This document shows, piece after piece, positions 1 through 4,878 of a stretch of 7,331 bases of DNA. Origin of the DNA: Chitinophagaceae bacterium (GTDB lineage: Bacteria > Bacteroidota > Bacteroidia > Chitinophagales > Chitinophagaceae). The DNA lies in the NCBI GenBank assembly GCA_025963615.1, contig JAOQAL010000499.1, positions 1 through 7,331 of the forward strand. The letters are read 5' to 3'. The position numbers were made by a program, and so were the translations under genes. Below the pieces are notes generated by a model that saw nothing but the letters and a program-made list of their open reading frames with translations, ran no database searches and had not been told where the DNA came from. Positions within the stretch are counted from its first letter, which is position 1; each line of letters starts with the position of its first letter.

Positions 1-160
1 TTACTCTGCCATGCTCATCAATCAATTTCAGGATTTGCTGCCTGAGTTTGTGATTTACAGCGCGGAGAACTAATGCTGCTTTTTTAAGATTATGCAGATC
101 GATTTTCAGGATAAGGCCGTTGCCCGATACTGCATTAAGTGTAAATTCTGAAGTATTCAT
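1..160 (-). CDS. ArsR-type winged-helix transcriptional regulator, N-terminal part (cut by window edge)
   Basis: Fifty-three codons are visible, starting with ATG at 160 and running off the left edge without a stop. The start is supported by an AGAGG Shine-Dalgarno-like sequence a few bases upstream, unusual in this window. The translation has a short variable head and then a helix-rich stretch (residues 25-53, around KKAALVLRAVNHKLRQQIL) ending in IDEHGRV. This matches the opening of ArsR-family DNA-binding domains, where a 'LR.l.h.lRl.Il..L' helix precedes the recognition helix. The HTH recognition helix and any metal-binding or sensing residues lie outside the window, so ligand and targets cannot be told. 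It is in the same orientation as tsaB but 155 bases away with its own promoter candidate, so it is probably a separate transcription unit. The assignment rests on an N-terminal fragment only. Confidence 0.68.
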   Translation of the reverse strand, partial: MNTSEFTLNAVSGNGLILKIDLHNLKKAALVLRAVNHKLRQQILKLIDEHGRV

Positions 161-205
161 ACATACCTCTGATTTAGCTTCTGTTAAAAAATAAGACTGA
201 CCTTA

Positions 206-213
206 CAAAAATA
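206..213 (-). promoter_or_regulatory. Candidate Bacteroidota -7 element for the ArsR-type gene
   Basis: On the minus strand this reads TATTTTTG, a full match to the Bacteroidota -7 consensus TAnnTTTG, and would place the start of transcription about 40 bases before the ATG at 160. A TTG lies 15 bases upstream, shorter than the usual spacing of about 19-21, so the -33 element is weak. The AT-rich context makes a chance match possible. Confidence 0.3.
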
Positions 214-263
214 ACAAATAGCCTGATCCAATAAGCCGAAAAGTTTTGTTATTTGGACTGTTT

Positions 264-344
264 ATTAACGGTTAATTACCGTTATTTAACGGTTATCAGC
301 ACCCATTACCGTGCATTAGCTTTTATTGGCGTCCATTAGCGTAT
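264..344. repeat. Degenerate 10-bp tandem repeat overlapping the end of tsaB
   Basis: Eight consecutive units of about 10 bp start at 264, 275, 285, 295, 305, 315, 325 and 335, with one 1-base phase slip after the first. Examples are ATTACCGTTA (275), ATTACCGTGC (305), ATTAGCTTTT (315), ATTGGCGTCC (325) and ATTAGCGTAT (335). The consensus is roughly ATTA(G/C)CGTNN. The last three to four units lie inside the 3' end of tsaB and encode its final nine or so residues plus the stop; the rest lie in the spacer. Because the period is near one helical turn, the ATTA tracts fall on one face of the helix. Function is unknown: replication-slippage remnant, DNA-bending region or protein-binding array are all possible. 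Confidence 0.6.
265..295. promoter_or_regulatory. Interlocking AACGGT/ACCGTT palindromes, possible operator
   Basis: TTAACGGTTA occurs at 265-274 and again, identically, at 286-295, exactly 21 bp apart (two helical turns). Between them ACCGTT at 278-283 lies in the opposite orientation. This gives two overlapping perfect inverted repeats: AACGGT/ACCGTT (267-272 with 278-283, 5-base gap) and ACCGTT/AACGGT (278-283 with 288-293, 4-base gap). There is no following T-tract in the tsaB direction, so a simple intrinsic terminator is not supported. It lies upstream of the ArsR-type gene, so an operator is possible but unproven; it also forms part of the 10-bp periodic array. Confidence 0.35.
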
Positions 345-990
345 AAAATTTTTTAAGATACATAGGTTCGGTATAAGCAACGCTGTTAAAATCTCCGGCA
401 TTGAATCGTTCGTTTGAAATTTTTATTAATTGTAATGCATTAGTTTCAATCGTATCAAAAAGAGCATTTTTATGAGTAACTAATTTTTTATATTTAATGC
501 TCCCATTTCCGTAGAATAAAACAGTATTCTTATTTAAAATATCTGTAAAGGAGGTTTCATCAAGTATCATCGCACAGGGCGCCAAAACAATTTCCATTTT
601 TTTATTATAAATGGCAGTGAAAACCTCCATTCGTCTTGCATCAATCATAGGGCATAACAAATCTGCATCACGATGCTCAGCTCCAACCGCCATCATCTCT
701 AATGTGCCAATAGCAATTAAAGGAATATTTAACGCATAGCACAATCCTTTGGCGGAGGATAATCCAATTCTTAAACCGGTATACGAGCCGGGCCCGATAC
801 TAACTGCTACAGCTTTTAACTCCTGCATACTCAGACCAGCCAAATGAAGTTGTTTTTTTATGGCGGGTTGCAGCCAGGCTGCCTGGTCTTTCAGGTTTTC
901 GTTGATAGCAATATTTACCAGCTCACCATTTTTTGATATACAGATGGAAGCATTGTTAATGGAAGTATCAATATTCAGTATGAAGGACAT
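316..990 (-). CDS. tsaB: TsaB, tRNA threonylcarbamoyladenosine (t6A37) biosynthesis partner subunit
   Basis: TsaB (formerly YeaZ) is a catalytically silent ASKHA-fold protein. It dimerises with TsaD and, with TsaE, supports transfer of the threonylcarbamoyl group to A37 of ANN-decoding tRNAs in the cytoplasm. The 224-residue product has the family's usual length and landmarks: an N-terminal strand ILNIDTS (residues 4-10), the signature GPGSYTGLRIG (66-76), DARRMEVF (117-124) and a C-terminal YTEPMYLKKF (206-215). It lacks the paired metal-binding histidines of TsaD, as expected of TsaB. The ATG at 990 shares its A with the TAA of the upstream gene (TAATG), implying translational coupling. The last residues (about TLMDANKS) are encoded by a 10-bp periodic repeat, so the tail is probably not conserved. 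No terminator is evident after the stop. The gene is expected to be essential or near-essential. Confidence 0.95.
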   Translation of the reverse strand: MSFILNIDTSINNASICISKNGELVNIAINENLKDQAAWLQPAIKKQLHLAGLSMQELKAVAVSIGPGSYTGLRIGLSSAKGLCYALNIPLIAIGTLEMMAVGAEHRDADLLCPMIDARRMEVFTAIYNKKMEIVLAPCAMILDETSFTDILNKNTVLFYGNGSIKYKKLVTHKNALFDTIETNALQLIKISNERFNAGDFNSVAYTEPMYLKKFYTLMDANKS

Positions 991-1622
991 TAATTAATTA
1001 TCTGGTGTTTTAACAGATCGGAAGGTTGATATTTTAAGTCAGACTTGGTCAGTTCTTCCAACAGGCTATATACATTTTTAATACCGATTAAATTGCACCA
1101 TTCAAACGGGCCATAAGGATAATGGGTTCCCATTTTCATTGCGATATCAATTTCTTCTTTAGTACTCACCTGCTGATCCAGTGCAAAATAAGCTTCATTT
1201 ATTATCATACTGATTATTCTTGCTGTTATAAAACCCGGCACATCAGTTGTCCATTCCGTTTTTTTATTAAAACAATTAAAGATTTCGGCTGTTCGACTTT
1301 TATTTTTTTCATTACCAGTTGCCGCTTCAATTACCGTCCGCCGTAAAAAAGTGGGCCATCCATTGATGCGAACAAATGAAGGTGGAAGATTTGCTGTGGT
1401 ACCAGCTACCTCATTTACAATTACAAGATTTACCGGAAATTGCTTTAATCTTTCTATTCTTTTTTCCCGGTCTGCCGAATATAAAAGATCGATACAAGCA
1501 TCCGCAGGCTGGTCGCCAACTTTACTGATATCGTCAAACCATTCAATAGTTACTGGTTCTTTAATTCCCTGTTGCAATAATTCGACTTTTAAATCATCAT
1601 TTGCCACCACAACGATCTTCAT
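990..1622 (-). CDS. Protein with 3-hydroxyacyl-CoA dehydrogenase C-terminal domain; degenerate N-terminal half
   Basis: The C-terminal half of this 210-residue protein matches the helical substrate-binding and dimerisation domain of 3-hydroxyacyl-CoA dehydrogenases (Pfam 3HCDH): DVPGF (127-131), INEA (141-144) and AMKMGTHYPYGPFEW (161-175). The N-terminal half is short for a Rossmann domain. It begins with a strand MKIVVVAND but shows no GxGxxG dinucleotide-binding loop. Where the family has the catalytic-His segment before the linker (typically HFFNP), this protein reads RINGWP (85-90), so the histidine appears to be missing. NAD-dependent beta-oxidation activity is therefore doubtful; a binding, regulatory or repurposed role is possible. 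A full enzyme has about 280-300 residues. The gene is the first of an operon with tsaB, overlapping it by one base, and faces ridA across 64 bases. The start ATG has no Shine-Dalgarno sequence. Domain call firm, function uncertain. Confidence 0.75.
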   Translation of the reverse strand: MKIVVVANDDLKVELLQQGIKEPVTIEWFDDISKVGDQPADACIDLLYSADREKRIERLKQFPVNLVIVNEVAGTTANLPPSFVRINGWPTFLRRTVIEAATGNEKNKSRTAEIFNCFNKKTEWTTDVPGFITARIISMIINEAYFALDQQVSTKEEIDIAMKMGTHYPYGPFEWCNLIGIKNVYSLLEELTKSDLKYQPSDLLKHQIIN

Positions 1623-1630
1623 ATACTATT

Positions 1631-1662
1631 TTTTGCAAAGAAAACGCATAAAGCTAAATTCG
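1631..1662 (+). promoter_or_regulatory. Candidate Bacteroidota-type promoter for ridA in the divergent spacer
   Basis: A TTG (1633-1635, within TTTTG) is followed after 19 bases by TAAATTCG (1655-1662), one mismatch from the -7 consensus TAnnTTTG; the spacing fits Bacteroidota promoters. Transcription would start near 1668-1670, about 18 bases before the ridA ATG. On the opposite strand TAGCTTTA (1656-1649) is also one mismatch from TAnnTTTG and could serve the dehydrogenase-like gene/tsaB operon, though no TTG is seen upstream of it. The two candidate elements overlap, so the divergent units could compete for polymerase. This is motif matching only. Confidence 0.35.
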
Positions 1663-1686
1663 CTCTGCCTAATTAAAATATACTTT

Positions 1687-2067
1687 ATGGATAAAACGGT
1701 AATTAATACTCCCGATGCCCCTGACCCGATAGGGCCTTATAACCAGGCGATACTCGCTGGTAATACCTTATATATTTCTGGCCAGGTTTGTATTGACCCT
1801 GCAACCGGACAATTGAAGAACAGGGATTTACAGGAAGAAACGCATCAGGTAATGCATAACCTGAAGGCTATTTTACAAAAAGCCGGTTTGAGTTTTGGCA
1901 ACGTAGTAAAAGCGACAATATTTCTTACAGATATGCACCGCTTCTCTGAAGTAAACGAGATATACGGGAAATATTTTGACGATATTTTCCCAGCCCGAGA
2001 AACAGTTCAGGTTTCAGCCCTGCCAAAATTTGTCAATGTCGAGATCAGTATGATTGCGGTAAAATAA
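1687..2067 (+). CDS. ridA: RidA family reactive enamine/imine deaminase
   Basis: RidA (YjgF/YER057c/UK114) hydrolyses reactive 2-aminoacrylate and related enamines/imines made by PLP enzymes such as threonine/serine dehydratase, releasing ammonia and the 2-keto acid and protecting other PLP enzymes. It is a cytoplasmic homotrimer with active sites between subunits. The 126-residue product has the usual length and motifs: IGPYNQA (15-21), SGQVCIDPATG (31-41), PARETVQVSALP (102-113) and the C-terminal VEISMIAV (118-125). Arg104 and Glu119 correspond to Arg105 and Glu120 of E. coli RidA, so an active deaminase is expected; the cysteine two residues after the arginine in E. coli is replaced here by threonine, which is tolerated. 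The reading frame stays open far upstream, but ATG 1687 gives the family N-terminus and leaves room for the divergent promoter. It is transcribed away from the tsaB operon and followed by a repeat block. Confidence 0.95.
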   Translation: MDKTVINTPDAPDPIGPYNQAILAGNTLYISGQVCIDPATGQLKNRDLQEETHQVMHNLKAILQKAGLSFGNVVKATIFLTDMHRFSEVNEIYGKYFDDIFPARETVQVSALPKFVNVEISMIAVK

Positions 2068-2069
2068 AT

Positions 2070-2188
2070 GTACGATGTTGGATACACGATGTACGACACC
2101 CGATACCAAAAATCGTATCCAGCATCCCGTATCCAGCATCCAGTATCCAGTATCCAGCATCCCTCATCCAGCATCCCTCATCCCGTAC
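2070..2188. repeat. Intergenic low-complexity block: ten 7-bp tandem units with inverted flank
   Basis: Positions 2115-2184 are ten uninterrupted 7-bp units of the form (G/T)(T/C)ATCC(A/C), for example GTATCCA and GCATCCC. Upstream, GATGTTGGATAC (2074-2085) is the reverse complement of GTATCCAGCATC (2115-2126) at 11 of 12 positions, so the block can fold back on itself with a 29-base loop. GTACGATG (2070-2077) and CATCCCGTAC (2179-2188) form imperfect inverted ends. The block fills nearly all of the 149-base spacer between ridA and the GH65 gene and holds no convincing gene. I recall similar ATCCAGC-type runs between genes in Bacteroidota but cannot verify that here. It could be a mobile-repeat remnant, a slippage-prone satellite or a transcript-end structure. 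Confidence 0.8.
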
Positions 2189-2216
2189 AGTCTTTCAACG
2201 AAATTAATCAACTAAC

Positions 2217-4253
2217 ATGCTCCTTAAACGTCTGCTTGCCTCGGGTCTCCTCTCTTTTCTTTTTTGTCTTTGCTTTGCCCAAACGGACACCTGGACAATT
2301 AAAGCCACTAAGATTGATCCTTCTAACTACTATGGCATTACGGTGGCCAATGGAATGCTTGGTATTGTATCATCTCCGGAACCTTTTAAAATAAAGGATG
2401 TGGTGCTGAATGGCGCTTACGATTTATATGGACGTGGACGGGTCAGCAATTTTTTGCGCAGCTTCAATTTCCTGAATATGTATCTTGAAGTTGACGGCAA
2501 AAGGCTTGGCGCCACGGATATAAGCAATATGCAACAGCAACTGGATATGCATCATGCGGCATTTTCCAGTTCATTCGGGTATAAAGACGCTGTAAAGGTT
2601 AGTTATTCCTATTATGCACTACGCCATCTGCCATATTGCGGTATGATAGATGTAACCATTACAGCGGAAAAAGATATTGAGATCACAGCCGCTTCGGTGA
2701 TGGAAGCTCCCGATGCCTTGCGGGATGTACAGAATTATTATAATGAAATTGACAGACCCCATGTAACGATAAGTTTGTTGTCCTCCACGGCCAAAAGTCC
2801 TACCGGCAAACTTCTTTTTGCTTCATCCACCAGTTTTTTGTTTAATGAACAACATGGCAGTGAGCCCCGTATTATTCATGAAATGTGGGACAATAATATG
2901 CACCTGATGAAATTTAAAAAGAAACTGAAAGCAGGGGAAACTTATAAATTCAGTATTGCCGGTTCGTCCATTTCAACAGCGCAACATGATGATCCCCTGA
3001 ACGAAGCGGAACGATATACTATTTTCTGTAAACTGGAAGGTCATGACAGGCTACTCAATTTCCATAACAAGGCGTGGGATGATCTATGGAAGAGTGATAT
3101 AATTATAGACGGAGATGATGAAGCACAATTAGCTATTCGGTCTGCCGTGTATCATTTATATTCATTTGTAAGAGAGGGCACCGCTTATTCACCTTCCCCG
3201 ATGGGCTTGAGCGGGCTCGGCTATAATGGTCACGTGTTCTGGGATACCGAGATTTGGATGTACCCCGCTTTGCTGGTTTTGCATCCCGAAATCGCAAAAA
3301 CTATGGTGGAATACCGGTATCAACGATTAGCCGAAGCAAAGCACAATGCGTTTGCGCATGGTTATAAAGGGGCCATGTATCCCTGGGAAAGTGCTGCCAG
3401 TGGTAATGAAGAAACTCCCGTTTGGGCATTAAGCGGGCCCTTTGAACATCATATAACCGCCGATGTCGCCTTTGCCGCATGGAATTATTACTGTGTAACA
3501 CAGGATAAAACCTGGCTTCGTGAAAAGGGATTTCCTGTTATAAAGGAATGCGCTGATTTCTGGGCATCAAGAGTGGAGAGAAATGGTACCGGCCATTATG
3601 ATATCAAGAATGTGGTCGCCGCGGACGAATGGGCCGAGAATGTAGATAATAACGCATTTACCAATGCCGCTGCGAGAGCAACTCTTAAATATGCTACGGA
3701 AGCAGCAAGAATTTTGGGTTTGCCCTCCGACACAGACTGGATGACTGTTTATAACAATATACCCATTTTAAAATTGGACAATGGAGTTACAAAAGAACAT
3801 GAAGCCTATCACGGAGAAGGAATTAAACAAGCCGATGTCAACCTGCTGGCCTATCCGCTAAAAGAAATAACGGATGCAAAGCAAATCAGGAAAGACCTTG
3901 AGTATTATGAAACAAGAGTGCCGAAGGAAGGTACGCCGGCCATGACACAGGCAATTTTTGCATTATTGTATGCCCGGCTTGGCGAAGGGGAAAAGGCCTA
4001 TCATTTTTTTAAAGATGCTTATGCGCCTAACCAAAACCCGCCGTTCAACGTGCTGGCTGAAACCAAAGGAGGTACCAATCCTTATTTTTCAACGGGAGCT
4101 GGTGGATTGGTTCAAAGTGTTTTAAACGGGTTTGGGGGAATTGACATTACGCAAAATGGATTGGTACAGGTTAAATCCGCCCTGCCACCAAAATGGAAAG
4201 GCCTTACCATCACGGGTGTTGGGCCCCAAAAGAAAATTTTCCGAATAAAATAA
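2217..4253 (+). CDS. Secreted GH65 family glycoside hydrolase (alpha-glucosidase; kojibiose hydrolase / PGGHG-like)
   Basis: This 678-residue protein begins with a signal peptide (LLKRLLASGLLSFLFCLCFA, likely cut near A21-Q22) and should act in the periplasm or outside the cell. The layout is GH65: an N-terminal beta-sandwich (about 25-275), a linker, an (alpha/alpha)6 barrel (about 300-640) and a short C-terminal beta tail. Barrel motifs include FWDTEIWMYP (341-350), YKGAMYPWESA (383-393), AADEWAENVDNNA (468-480) and GIKQADVNLL (535-544). Glu471 fits the general acid. Glu615, in NVLAETKGG, fits the general base of GH65 hydrolases. Spacings D343-E471-E615 (128, 144) match those I recall for human PGGHG (D301, E430, E574), and the numbers are close to those of the Flavobacterium johnsoniae kojibiose hydrolase. 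An inverting hydrolase of alpha-1,2-linked glucosides is thus favoured over a phosphorylase. No SusC/SusD genes are adjacent. A TTG-started gene follows after 18 bases, likely cotranscribed. Confidence 0.88.
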   Translation: MLLKRLLASGLLSFLFCLCFAQTDTWTIKATKIDPSNYYGITVANGMLGIVSSPEPFKIKDVVLNGAYDLYGRGRVSNFLRSFNFLNMYLEVDGKRLGATDISNMQQQLDMHHAAFSSSFGYKDAVKVSYSYYALRHLPYCGMIDVTITAEKDIEITAASVMEAPDALRDVQNYYNEIDRPHVTISLLSSTAKSPTGKLLFASSTSFLFNEQHGSEPRIIHEMWDNNMHLMKFKKKLKAGETYKFSIAGSSISTAQHDDPLNEAERYTIFCKLEGHDRLLNFHNKAWDDLWKSDIIIDGDDEAQLAIRSAVYHLYSFVREGTAYSPSPMGLSGLGYNGHVFWDTEIWMYPALLVLHPEIAKTMVEYRYQRLAEAKHNAFAHGYKGAMYPWESAASGNEETPVWALSGPFEHHITADVAFAAWNYYCVTQDKTWLREKGFPVIKECADFWASRVERNGTGHYDIKNVVAADEWAENVDNNAFTNAAARATLKYATEAARILGLPSDTDWMTVYNNIPILKLDNGVTKEHEAYHGEGIKQADVNLLAYPLKEITDAKQIRKDLEYYETRVPKEGTPAMTQAIFALLYARLGEGEKAYHFFKDAYAPNQNPPFNVLAETKGGTNPYFSTGAGGLVQSVLNGFGGIDITQNGLVQVKSALPPKWKGLTITGVGPQKKIFRIK

Positions 4254-4271
4254 TTTATTAACTTTAACGGC

Positions 4272-4823
4272 TTGAAGAAAATTGGCTCCATACTATTTCT
4301 GCTTATTCTTATATTCAATTTCTGGGGATATAAGTGGGCTCTGTCTTACCTGGAACAGAAAGCTACGGTGAGGCTGGAACAAAAATTAGATGCGGGTAAA
4401 TATGATATGAGCCAATTGGTCGAAGTTAAAATTCCGCTTAATCTTCCCTACTACAACGAACAAAGTGAATACGAAGCTTTCTATGGCGAAGTTGAACTGA
4501 ATGGCCAAAGTTACCAATATGTCAAGCGCAAAGTCACAGGGGATACCCTTTTCCTTCTTTGTATTCAGCATACCGAAAAAAATGATATAAAACTGGCTAA
4601 GTCCGATTATTTCAAAAGTGTAAATAACCTTCAAACTGATGGCCCGCAGAAAGGCAACCAGCCTGAATCCATTAAATTAATGCTGAGCGAGTTCTTGCCC
4701 AATGAGAATGATCAGGTAACTGCTTCTGTTCAGGACGATTTATCAGGATCTCTTAACTCGTTCGATATTTCTTATTCTTCGCAGTTCAATCCATTAACAC
4801 CGGCACAACCTCCAGAGTGCTGA
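4272..4823 (+). CDS. Hypothetical single-pass membrane or exported protein
   Basis: I do not recognise a named family. The 183-residue product has a positively charged start and one hydrophobic segment (residues about 5-25) followed by a mostly polar region, so it is probably anchored in the inner membrane with its body in the periplasm, or is exported. There are only two cysteines: Cys97 and the very last residue, Cys183, after a proline-rich end (PLTPAQPPEC). The body alternates charged and aromatic residues in probable beta strands. The start is TTG at 4272: an in-frame stop lies at 4251-4253, there is no ATG between, and the first internal ATG (residue 45) would remove the membrane segment. 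Eighteen bases separate it from the GH65 gene, suggesting an operon, and a hairpin follows its stop. No function is proposed. Confidence 0.75.
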   Translation: MKKIGSILFLLILIFNFWGYKWALSYLEQKATVRLEQKLDAGKYDMSQLVEVKIPLNLPYYNEQSEYEAFYGEVELNGQSYQYVKRKVTGDTLFLLCIQHTEKNDIKLAKSDYFKSVNNLQTDGPQKGNQPESIKLMLSEFLPNENDQVTASVQDDLSGSLNSFDISYSSQFNPLTPAQPPEC

Positions 4824-4824
4824 A

Positions 4825-4848
4825 GACCCTTTAGGGGTCATTTTAATT
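4825..4848 (+). terminator. Probable intrinsic terminator after the GH65 unit
   Basis: GACCC (4825-4829) pairs with GGGTC (4835-4839) around the loop TTTAG, with a possible extra T-G pair, and is followed by a T-rich tail (ATTTTAATT). It starts two bases after the TGA at 4821-4823. The stem is short (5-6 bp) but GC-rich against an AT-rich background. It separates the GH65/hypothetical unit from the lipoprotein operon starting at 4879. Confidence 0.6.
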
Positions 4849-4878
4849 ACCAAATACTTATAAAAAGAAAGAACATTT

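Noticed and set aside
267..293. Intrinsic terminator for tsaB
   Set aside because: The 6-bp stems are AT-flanked, mutually exclusive and not followed by a T-tract on the minus strand.
1122..1346. Plus-strand open frame inside the dehydrogenase-like gene
   Set aside because: Antisense shadow of a gene with a clear domain; composition is rich in Phe, His and Cys with no recognisable motif.
1351..1686. In-frame upstream extension of ridA
   Set aside because: It runs antisense through the dehydrogenase-like gene and adds a non-RidA N-terminus; the 126-residue form from 1687 fits the family.
2115..2184. CRISPR array
   Set aside because: Units are 7 bp with no unique spacers and no cas genes nearby.
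2068..2394. Open frame beginning with ATG right after the ridA stop, encoding a YPAS/IQHP-rich peptide
   Set aside because: Its first half is just translation of the 7-bp tandem repeat and its second half is out of frame with, and overlaps, the GH65 signal peptide and start region.
3301..3501. Minus-strand open frame inside the GH65 gene
   Set aside because: Antisense to the conserved barrel region and without recognisable protein features.
2217..4253. GH65 phosphorylase (maltose, trehalose or kojibiose phosphorylase)
   Set aside because: The protein has a signal peptide, and Glu615 lies at the spacing of the hydrolase base, which phosphorylases replace with a phosphate-binding site.
4112..4318. 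Minus-strand open frame across the GH65/hypothetical junction
   Set aside because: Antisense to conserved GH65 C-terminal coding sequence; no family resemblance.
4386..4634. Minus-strand open frame inside the hypothetical membrane protein gene
   Set aside because: Antisense shadow; the plus-strand frame has a membrane segment, operon spacing and a following terminator.
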